DNA from: Protonemura montana
Taxonomy: Eukaryota > Arthropoda > Insecta > Plecoptera > Nemouridae
Length of the DNA stretch: 64,000 nt
NCBI GenBank assembly: GCA_947568835.1
Contig: OX387610.1
Location: 15,233,001 to 15,297,000, forward strand
Reading direction: 5' to 3'
Positions within the stretch are counted from its first letter, which is position 1. Each line of letters opens with the position of its first letter. A program made the translations under genes and the position numbers. Below the pieces are notes generated by a model. The model ran no database searches, was not told where the DNA came from, and saw nothing but the letters and a program-made list of their open reading frames with translations. Shown here piece by piece: positions 35,001 through 47,000 of this stretch.

Positions 35001-38000
35001 TTAGATCAGATTTTTTTCAGTTGTAGATTACATTTTCTGATTAGATGTCTGATTATGATTATATCATAGATATTAATATTATATATGATTAGATGATTAG
35101 ATTTTCTGATTACAGACGTCTGTTAGCTCACTGGTAGTTGATGAAGACATTTTGTGACAGGGATTTTCGCAACAAAATAATCACAACTGAAAATACAATA
35201 ATTTTTCCATACACTCACTGTATCAAAAAGGTTTCAAAGAATTTGCAAAAACTTTCAAAAAAATATGTCAAGAGGATTCAATGAATTCTGTCAAGTTTCA
35301 ACAAAACAAATCAATTTTTAGCGCAAAAATCGATTTTTTTTTCTTTTTTGTTTTTCAATTGCTAATTAATGATTCAAAAAGACTGAAAACTTGACATCTA
35401 CTGAAACTACTTCATGATAAAATATATTATTGTACGGACCAAATACCAGATTTGCTAAATAGAGAATTTTACTACAATACAACCGTAGAGTGTAGGTTAT
35501 AATGATCAGATTTTGTTAGGTTGTAGATTACATTTTCTGATGAGATGTAATTTTATTTAGATGCATTTAGGAAGCTTGAACTTGGTAATTGTTATAATTT
35601 TTTGTGGTTCTTTTGTTATCAAAAAATTGTCAGGACAGGTACAAGTTACAAAACGTTGGGAAATTTAGTTGTTCTTCACTTAGCATTCAAAACCCAGTTG
35701 AAATAGTTTTTGTTAAAACTTAAAACCAGTTTGAATCTCTGTAAAACTTGCTGAAGCCCAACAATTGAAAGCGAAGCACTAACCTCCGGGTCGATCAGCT
35801 TTGCACGACGCCCAGCACTTGTCGCAGAGTCCGTTCTTGAGCGGCTTCTGACTGCACCCGCTGGTTGTCACAGTGATCAGTTTGTTGCCAAGCAGCCAGG
35901 TCATTGATTGCCCGCCCGAGAGCAAGAACTCCGCGGTTGCGTGCCTTTTGGGCATCGCCGAGCAAGTGTTAAATGTATAGCGGGCCATGAGGTCAACGCA
36001 CGTCTCCGTCAATTCTATGTGGAACGTTACCAACGCTTCGTCCATCTTCGGCTTCGGGTCGGCAGTTCGGCCTGCACATGTCAGGTTAGGTTAGGTTAGG
36101 TTAGGTTAGGTTAGGTTAGGTTTGGTTAGGTTTGGTTAGGTTAGGTTAGGTTAGGTTAGGTTAGGTTAGGTTAGGTTAGGTCAGGTTAGGTTAGGTTAGG
36201 TTAGGTTAGGTTAGGTTAGGTCAGGTTAGGTAAGGTTAGGTTTGGTTAGGTTTGGTTGGGTTGGGTTGGGTTAGGTCAGGTCAGGTCAGGTTAGGTTGGG
36301 TCAGGTTAGGTTAGGTCAGGTTTGGTTAGGTTAGGTCAGGTCAGGTCAGGTTAGGTTAGGTCAGGTTAGGTTAGGTCAGGTTAGGTTAGGTCAGGTTAGG
36401 TTAGGTTAGGTTAGGTTAGGTCAGGTTAGGTTAGGTTAGGTTAGGTCAGGTCAGGTCAAGTTAGGTTAGGTCAGGTAAGGTTAGGTCAGGTTAGGTTAGG
36501 TTAGGTCAGGTTAGGTTAGGTTAGGTCAGGTTAGGTTAGGTTAGGTTAGGTTAAACTTTAACATCTTTGAGGTGGGTACAAATTAGCATGGTAAAATAAA
36601 AAAATAATAAAATAATAATAAATAAAATAAAAAAATTGCAAAAGCTTGACTTGGAATTAAAAACAAATGAAAAGTTAAATTTGTCATGAGATTTTTTTGT
36701 TACCTTCCATTCGTGCCGCAGTCAACGTCTTCAGCTGCCGGCGACTCCCCTGCTCCGTCAAACTGGACGCACGTTTCCTGTTCGAAGAATCCTCGTTGAT
36801 AATCTCCGTCTTCATCAGCTGTCCTTCTTCGAACGGAACCAAAACATTCGCCTTCAGGCCCTGTTAAGTCAAGAACAAACCTGTCAACTTTCAGTTGCTG
36901 CTGAAAGTTAATTTCAAATAAAACTGGTCAGTAATAAAATGCAATAAGAGATTATTTCTCAATAGAAGATCAATAGGACAGCGACCCAGTCCTGCCAAAA
37001 CAAATATAGAATATCGCCTTTTTTGTACTCTACATACATTATGTTATTTCACTTTCTGAGCATATGTATTTTACAAAATAAAGAAAATTGAATTGAATTG
37101 AATTAAGTGCTACTAAGCATTACAGCGTAGAAGAAAAGGTAAGGTTAGTTAAAAGTCATAAAAGAAGCGTAGCGTTCAATTGTTTGTCCTCTGATGAGTA
37201 TCTAAGATGCAGTGGTGAACCGCTCTGTGTATTGGCACTGAGTTTGCATTGCTTGTAGTTGAATTGCTAAATAGAAGCAAAGTTTGTTCCTGCCATAAGC
37301 CCATGACGTCCAACAAACCTAATTAGTTGGATGAAATCTTATTTAAATTGCAAACACTTCCAATGCGCGGGGTATCAGATTTCACCTAACGATCTGTTAA
37401 TAGAGTTTATAATGATAACAACTGACCGTGGTTATGTACTTGACGAGGTCTCGTCTGAACGGCAGCCTACATTTGAGAAACCAGACTGCGATGACGTGAT
37501 GAGCCAACGACACCGTGTAATGATTGTACTTGAACGGGTTCGTGTACGGCAGCGAGATGGCAAACACCGACATGTACTGGTCGCCCACGAAGCTTGCAAA
37601 CACCTTCGGTAATCTCGTCAATGCTGTGCGAACACACAATATTATCAAGTTGGTGTCGTTGAAGATTGCACTCTGTTTTTATTGACGTTTGGTTCTAAAT
37701 CAGGATCGAGGTTTGTTTTAGAACCAAACGTTAATCAACACGGAGCTCAGCTGTCAATAAAACATGTCAAAAAAGTAGTTAAAAAAGGAGAAAAATGTCT
37801 CAAGTTTGTAATGAGGAACTTAAGGGGCACTACCCCAAAAGTAAAGGAGAAGGCATACATGACCATGGTGAGGCCAATATTAGAATATGCCTCCTCAGCA
37901 AGGGACCTGCACTCCCAAAATAACATAGGGGCAATAGAGAGCGTGCAGCGAAGGGGTGCAAGGAAGGTGCTAAACAGATATGGACCTAGGGAAAGCCCAA

Positions 38001-41000
38001 CAGAGATGATGGAAGCAATGGAAAACTAGAGGACAGCAGGGAAATGAGTAAGATTTATAATGGGATATATGTGATGAGTGATGGGATATAATATACGGCA
38101 TGGGATGGAATCACACAAAGACTGACCAAGACAAATCACTCGAGTAGGACGGACCATGGGTTCAAACTTAATTATAAAGTTAGCAATAAAAACCTTAGAA
38201 AGTAGTCTTTCCTATCCACAGCAACCAAGCTTTGTAATGAGATGCCAGTTAGCGTAGTAAATCCTTGGCCAACAAATGTAAATGGCTTAAAGCTAAGATT
38301 GAAAGATGCTAGGTGTAAGATATGAAATCTAACTTAGAATAAAGAAACTTTTTTTTGTAACCCAACAAAACAAAGGGGGAATTTATAATATTTGTACTGT
38401 AAGCTCCTGTGCGAGAAACAAATAAACTAAACATCTATCTATCTTACAAATAAATCACCACAAAATAAGAATAATAATTTCTTCAATTAAAAATTATGCT
38501 TGTTGACGAACTGAGCTGAAAGTTGAATACATTTAGCTCAGTTGACTTGATAGAAAGTTGTGGATGAAACATGAAGTTGCACCAAAATACTACAATCCGT
38601 GAGGATAAATTCACAATTCACAGGCCAGCGAAACCGTTGAGTGTAGGTTCTAAGTAGAGACAGAACGTCAATGTTACAGTCTCTGCATGAAAGATGGCCG
38701 CCAAATGACTACCTTACCAACAAAAATGCAGAGTACCAGAACATCACGTTAAGTGGAGCCACTGTTGTATGAAATTTAATTTCTATATTTCTCGTAGGTT
38801 ACTCGCTTTTTAATATCGTTACGTGTTTATCAATCGTTGAGGTAAACATTGATGGAGATTTTTTGAGCATGCAAAGTCACAAAAGCGAGCAAAACCAATG
38901 AAACTGAAGTTGAAACTCACTTGACAGGAACTCGAGTATGGGTACCGCTATGTATGTGGTCGCCGAGATCTTGGAGAGGTTAAGCAACACTTCCGGCAGC
39001 AACTTGTACATCGCATCCCTCATCTCCAGGATACAAGTCGTTAGCGCAACAACACAACGAGCGCACTGACGAGAGTTGAGTCCAACTTCCATGCACTTAA
39101 TTAGTCGCTGCTGGAGACTTAACAAACAAACAAACAACAAGGCTTAGAACAAAAACTATTTCAACTGCACTTTCAATGCTAAGTGAAGAGCAACTGAATA
39201 AACCAACTGTTTAAATCCCAAAAACACTAGTGTAAATCTATTAGCCTCAGGTAATTATTGTTATACCAAAGCTATTAATAAACAAATAAATGAATCTGAC
39301 AGATTAAATTTGGTTAATTTTGACAAAATGTTTTACAGCATAAATGATTTTACTCACTCTTGACCTTTCACATTTGTCACAATTGAAATGTCTATTTAGC
39401 ATGACGTATTTGCTAATATAAGAGCTGACATGGTCCATACATTCAAATGTATTATTGACCAAATACAAACACAAACACAAAATCAAACGTAATATACATT
39501 TTGAAACAAGAGGAGCAGGAAAACTGCAGATGGGACATCATGGTCTTAGTAACTGCTCGATGTTGGAGTGAAAATCATGAATAAACTTCCACAACTGAGA
39601 TGCATTCAACACAAACCTCAAGATCTTCCTCCTTCGAGAAGAGTTTTATAATTTTGAGGCATTTAATGATAGAGATTATTAGGTTGGGGCGAGCTTGGCT
39701 AGACATAAATGTTAAGTTAGACTGCTGCTAGTAATATTATCTGATGGCAAAGTTTGCACATTGAACAATGTACTGAACAGCTAATAAAATACTAATACAG
39801 AACAAATAGAAAATCAAAATCAGTTCACTAAATAGATAAACAACATTAACCAAGATTTGAACTGAGTTCCTAAACTAATAACAAGTTCCTAGTACCTACT
39901 AATTAATGTTACTAATTGTAGAAACAAAAAAAAAAAATTATATGTGTTCCTAGCAATTATATTTAGCGTAACCACAGATAGACATACACAGATTGTCCAC
40001 TCCTATGCTATTGGGAGCTACGCGAAAGCTTTCGCCCCGCAAGATTCGCGCCAATCCCCTCACCCACAAGCTAAAAGAGTTTGCCCTCTGGACACGGGAT
40101 GGCGCTACGTTCGCTCCCTCTCAAGTATACTATCTGTTCCAAGCTTGCTCGGTCATCGGTCTAAAGTCCTTTCGCTCACATTCGCTCCCTCTTAAGTATA
40201 CTATCTGTTCCAAGCTTGCTCGGTCATCGGTCTAAAGTCCTTTCGCTCACATTCGCTCTCAGCGCTGCCGCTATCCTACTGTATCCAGGCGATAACTGCA
40301 GCGGAGTTCGAGCAAGTCCAACATTGAAGAAAAATGTAAACACCCCAGAAAATAATTATAATGATGCTCGGGTGCCATATTTGGGGAAGATCGTTTTGAA
40401 AGCGATCTTTTAAAAAGATCAAGATCGTCGTCAAAAAACAATCGCGATCGAAGATCGAAGTTCGCGATCGTTTTTTTTAGATCAAATTCAAATTCGTTTC
40501 AATAAAATATCAAGTTGAATAAAAATATCAAATATCAAATATCTGCGTGGTTCAATAAGAAATCAATAAGAAATAGGATTAAGTACATAAAGGGTGATTT
40601 CTTGTTCCCTGCTTTGTTGTATATTTTCATTATTATAAGTTACACCGTTAATTAGTTCAATTTATTGCACCGAGAAGTTCAGTTCGGTACAGAAAGAATA
40701 TTGTCACAATGCACCTCAGAGCGATGTCATGAACGAGTTTTCTTAGCTATAAATCGTACACGAGATAGGTCAAATCTAGTCGGCTGCTTATTTCGGCAAG
40801 TAAAATGCTTGCTACTGAACTGAATTGTGATACCATATTGCCGCCCGTTAGACTCGGTGGATATTGCTTATATAAACACGCTTGGAAGTCGCTGTAAGCC
40901 TCTCATTGCATAAATTCACGATCATGACCAAGTCATATTGAAATTGTTGGGTGAGAACTTATGTCAAATCGCTAAATCTGGGGCTAGGATGTCGATCAAA

Positions 41001-44000
41001 AAAGATTTCCGCATAGAACATTTCGGAAAGTAATGTGGATTGTTTCAAATTTCGAAAATCTATTAAATGATAGGTACTTTGACTTGGCGGGTGCTTATCT
41101 CAATGTTGATTTTCTTGGAATTCCCGCATTGCTGGGTTTTATAATAATATCGCCAGGCGATTACGATGGTTTGGCGAGACTGAGCAGGTGGCCCAGTAAC
41201 CTTGCTGGTTGATCACGGTAAATTGATGCTAGTGAGGGTAGTTTCAACATTAGAACAAAAATTTGAACTGATTTGAAATCAGGTTTCGAAGCCGAATGTA
41301 ATGGTGCTTTAAAAAATTTCGAAATTCAATTATTAGCATAAGATGGTTTTGTGAGTTAAATGGCTCTGGTATTAGCGATTCTCGGAACATTTTTATCGCA
41401 AATCGGCTTAGATATTCAGTAGTGTTTTGTTCCAAATCAAATCTAGACGCATAGCTAGACACCCACGTGATACACTCCCCTTGTGCCACGGTAGAAAATG
41501 TGTGGAACGGGAAAATGCACACCGCGTCCCGTATTACTCCCCCGGATGCGTTTAACACTGCCCTATTAAAGGAAATCAACAAACAATTCACAGCTGTTAC
41601 AAATCCTTAAGACATTAGTAAATCTGAAACTGCAAACTGACCAAAACGTGATTTGTGCCCCTTTAATGACATCATTGCTGGTCGTTCTTGTTACGAAAGG
41701 ATCGGTCATGTACTGAGAGTGGAAACTACAAAAATAGGGGTATTCGCATTGCTTTGTCGGCGCTGCCTTACAAAGGGTATGCGGTGCGCTGACCTTGGCC
41801 AAGCTTATAGTTTCGCGATCGCGTAGTCAATATTATTATGAGCGAGCATAGCTGTTGTCATATATTTTTCAGAATGATTTTGTAAGATTCTTTGAACCAT
41901 CTTACTGTACGGCAACTCATGCCATACGGATGGCTTTTACTTTTTAGCCCTGGAATGTTGACAGCTATTGATGAGTTACGGAAAAAAATCTCGTATCGAA
42001 AGATTTAAGAATATCCAAAGAGTTTTCGAGGGTTGCTCGAGCTCTCGGGCACACACGTAGTCGGCGCCCCTGGTATTGGGACTTGCTTTGTATTTTCATT
42101 TGATCTCTTTAGATGAGACTGACTTTTTGTTCTAGTTTCTTCAAATTGAAACCTGAAATATAACAATATATTGTTGTTAATGTATTTTTATTTCCCCACC
42201 CATTAAGCATTTGTAATAGAAACAAAATAGGTACTGTCAGCTTGCAGTGCCTTCAGAAGGAAACACACATATGTCCCTGCTTGTATTGTATTGTATTGTA
42301 TTGTATTTATTATCCCGTTGACTAGTACATTGTACATGGTATGGGTATCGTCAATGATTATGATTATGCTATGTGATATGATTATGCTATGATTATGCGT
42401 ATGGTTAGAATAGAATAATTTTATATGATCATATGATACATGTAGATGAGTGGTGAAGGATAAATGATGTTTAAATAATAATAATAATGATGGTATGGTT
42501 TTGGTGAATGATGGTGAAAGATATGATACAGTTATGATACAGATATGATACAGATATGATACAGGGTTAGATGTTGGGAGGCTGGGTCTATGGTCTAGGT
42601 ACAGTTAGAGTTTGGTGGTGGGATGGAGGCTAATGGGAGGTGTCATGATTGAGGTATTCTGAGAGGGTATAGAAGGGGTGTTGGATTAGGAAGGACTTAA
42701 GCTGGCTTTCAAACGATGTGAGGGAGGTTGAACTGACGATTGAGGCTGGGAGTTTGTTGTAAATTATTGTGCAGATGTAGTGGGGGCTATTTGTGAAGGA
42801 GGAGTGGGCGTGAGTCGGTAGTCTTATGTTGTTTCTGTTTCTGGTGGTGTGGTGATGGACTGAGGAGTTGGGGGGGAATTGATCAGGGTGGGTGCGGACA
42901 TAAGTGGAAGCAATCTGTATGAGTGTGCAGGGGAGTGTGAGGATGGATAGTTTTGTGAAGTGGGGTTTGGCGGATTGGCGGCGGGAGACTCCTGCTAGGA
43001 TGCGGATGGCTTGTTTTTGCAGGATAAGGATGCGTTTGGAGGAGGATGAGTTGCCCCAGAAGAGCAGGCCGTAGGATAGGTGGGAGTGTAAGTGGGCATG
43101 GTAGACTAGGAGGAGGGAATTGGGATTGACGATGGGCTTTAGGCGTCTGAGAAGATAGCAGGAACTTTGAATTTTGGTGAAAGTATGCTGGATGTGGGTG
43201 GACCAGTCCAGTGTGGGGGTGATGTAGATGCCTAGGAATTTAGTGGCCGGAGTACTGGGAATCGTGTGATGATTGATTTTGATTAGGGGGGAAATGGTAG
43301 GGGGATTGGATTTGAGATGGAAGTGGATGAAGGCTGTTTTGGAGGGTTGTAGGGCTAGTTTGTTATTGGAGCAGTAAGAGGCCATGGCATTGGTTTGCTG
43401 ATTGGCGGAGGATATGAGGGCGGTGATGGGCTGGGTTTTTGTGGAGGTGAGGAGATGGTTGGTGTCGTCGGCGTATTGGTACAGGTTGCCGAGAGTGATG
43501 AGATTGGGTAGATCGTTGATGTAAAGGAGAAAAAGAAGTGGGGCAAGCACCGAGCCTTGTGGCACACCGCAGTGTATTATTTTGGCGGAGGATAGGGATG
43601 GGGTGAGGGGAGGGGAAGTGGTGGAAGGAAGGGATACCCGTTGGGAGCGGTTTGACAGGAAAGAGGAGATCCAGTCGTTAGCCGTGTCCTGGATACCATA
43701 TTGGTTTAGTTTGTGGAGAAGGAGTTTATGGTCGATGGTATCGAAGGCCTTTGAAAGGTCATAAAAAATGCCAAGAGAGTTGTTGCCTTTGTCTAGTTGG
43801 GTGTGGAGTGTGGTAAGGAATTGGAAAATCGCAGAGGTTGTGGATCGGTTTTTCCTGAAACCGTGTTGGCTGTCGGTGAGCAGGGAGTGGTCGGTTAGGT
43901 GGGAGTTGATGCGGGTCAGGATAATTTTTTCAAAAAGTTTCGAGAAAGAGGAGAGGAGTGAGATAGGGCGGTAATTATTGACATCTGTTTTCTTGCCTTT

Positions 44001-47000
44001 TTTGTGGATGGGGATAATGGTGGATTGTTTCAGTTGGGATGGAAAAGTGCCAGAGTGGAGAGAGTGGTTGATGACTGTGGATAGGGGGATAGCTATGAGG
44101 TCAATGCATTTGTAGAGGATGGTGCCGGGAACGCCATCTTGTCCCTTGGAGGATTTGTATTTTAGAAAGGTGGCAGCGTTCTTGCGATTAAAATATAGTT
44201 TAAATATGATAATGGACTCGCCTTTCTTTTTATTCAGCTGCAGTGTACCGACGTCTGCACCTAAATCCTCAATTTTCTTCAATTTTTAACACTAACACGA
44301 TCCCTTTTCCAATGACAAGTACTTCGCCAAATCCAGTACCCATTTTTTAGTTCAGCAAGCTGTACTCTCGCCCCACCACTCGGTCAAACCGATTACCCTG
44401 CACTCTAGTGGCCCAATATTCAACTGATGCTACTATACATCGCGATGCCAGCGCCCCTCAGTGCTCGCGTAACAAGTATTTTTTTGCCGTAGCGTGCCGT
44501 AGCCAAAGCTGGGTAAGGTGATATATCTGTGTATGTCAATCTGTGGCGTAACTATATTTATAATTATATATTAGATGTTTGTGTAGTCATAATTATAATT
44601 ATTTGTTGGTCTATGGACTATAATTGTAAATATACATTCCATGTGTACCTATGTACCTATGTACCTATGTACCTATGTACCTATGTACCTATGTGCCTAT
44701 GTACCTATGTACCTATGTACCTATGTACCTATGTGCCTATGTACCTATGTACCTATGTACCTATGTACCTATGTGCCTATGTACCTATGTACCTATGTAC
44801 CTATGTACCTATGTACCTATGTACCTATGTACCAATGTACCCATGTACCTATGTACCTATGTGCCTATGTGCCTATGTACCTATGTACCTATGTGCCTAT
44901 ATACCTATGTACCTATGTACCTATGTACCTATGTACCTATGTACCTATGTACCTATGTACCTATGTACCTATGTACCTATGTACCTATGGTTCTATGAAG
45001 TATGTACCTATGTACCTATGTACCTATGTACCAATGTACCCATGTACCTATGTACCTATGTGCCTATGTGCCTATGTACCTATGTACCTATGTGCCTATA
45101 TACCTATGTACCTATGTACCTATGTACCTATGTACCTATGTACCTATGTACCTATGTACCTATGTACCTATATACCTATGTACCTATGTACCTATGGTTC
45201 TATGAAGTATGTACCTATGTACCTATGAGCCTATGTACCTATGTACCTTACCACAGTGCAGCAAATGCACATTTGTAGGAGAAACAATAAATACATAAAA
45301 CCTGATGAATCGCAACGTACCTTGGTTCAAGGTAGGCGTGGTAAGACGCTAGCGATGCCAGGACAGGAAACACGAACGCGTGGAACTCAGAACGAGTGAA
45401 CTTTGCGGGCGTGTTACGCATTGACTCGGGCAAGTTCAACGTCTTGTCGCTGATCATGGAGCAAAGCGCGGCCGCGAGCAGATCAACGTCGGTGCCGTGA
45501 CGGGACAATATCAACGCTTTGTTACGCATCAAGCTCGGCACTTCTTGGAGCAACAGGTGGACAACTTTCCAGTCTGTGGAGCCAATCACAAGCAGACGAG
45601 TCAGGTTATGTTAGGTTATGTTAGGTTATGTTAGGTTATGTTAGGTGATGTTCTCGGCTTTTTTTACTTTATGACAAACATAGCAAGCACACAAAGTTGA
45701 TTTTTAAAACTGGACAGAATTGACGCACGATGAAAAATGTAAATAACAAAATCTATTTCAACTGGGTTTTGAATGCTAAGTGAAGAACAACTGAATTTCC
45801 CAACGTTTCGTAACTTGTACCTGTTACTTTATCAAGGGTAAGAGCAGTCCTGACAATTTTCCGATAACAAAAAGAACCACACAAAATAATAACAATTACC
45901 AAGTTCAAGCTTCCTAAATGCATCTAAATAAAATAATCAGAGTCAATAACTAAAATACTAACGTATTTTGTATTTTCTGAAATAAAATCCCAAACAAATT
46001 GGCTTTTTTACAAACTAACCAATTATGTGTCTGGAAAAAACCAGTTTTCGTGTCCCCGTTTTGACACAATTTTTGAGACCATTTGACACAATTTTTGACC
46101 CGTGCATTGCAAGCATTAGCAAATTAAATCAGATATGAACTAAAAATCATACAAATAATTGTATTCATAAACAATGTAAAGAACGTCTGACCTTTCTCCT
46201 GCTTGAGACTAATGATGATCGTCTTGCACGCGTGACTCATTGACAGGTGGGTGACAGCGCAGACTGGATGGGACGTGGGGGCGGGACTCATCGGGGGCGG
46301 AGTCACGCAGCCGCCTTCCTTGTTGTCCACGCCCAAGTACGGGCTGAACGAGAGTCCGGCCGGGCCAGCGCCCGGGTAGCCCAGGTGACCGGCAGCGTTG
46401 GCACGGATGTGCAGGAAACAGTCGAAGATCTGCGCATGGAAAACAATTCAATTAACAAGGTGCAGGTGATTTCAATTTCATTGAGACTGGCAATTGATTG
46501 TCAAATTTTACTGGCCAGTAAAATTTGTAAATTATTTAAATTGATTATTTAATTTATTATTTATTCAGTATTTATTTTACTACCTGATGTATAAAGATAC
46601 CATACAATTATGTATTTATGATCGTTAATGTATGTTTTAATGTTTTTTACGTTTTTTTATGTCTACTTTGATAATTTTCGACGCCCGTTTTACCGAAAAT
46701 TGTGAAAAACCTTACGGCACGTATAAACAACAACGGAAAATAAATATAAATACTGGTTTTAACAAAAACTATCTGAAATGGGTTTCGAATGCTGAGTAAA
46801 GGACAACTAAATTTCCTTAAATACTCAATAAAATCCAGTTGAAATAGTTTTTGTTAAAACTAGTGCTAAGTTTACATCAAGTAGACATGAGTCTTGAAAC
46901 CATGAAACAAGAACTGGCTGATTTCACTCACCATGTATCTAATGGAGCTGCTCATCTCGAAGACTGCCGGCTTCTGGTAGTGAGCTTCAAGATGATTGAC

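Noticed and set aside
36080..36553. Chromosome end or telomere
   Set aside because: The TTAGG array is flanked on both sides by TSC2 exons and contains variant units, so it is interstitial.
41250..41802. Possible gene on the minus strand in TSC2 intron 12
   Set aside because: Two modest open frames with no recognisable domain or splice context; kept only as an unassigned stretch.
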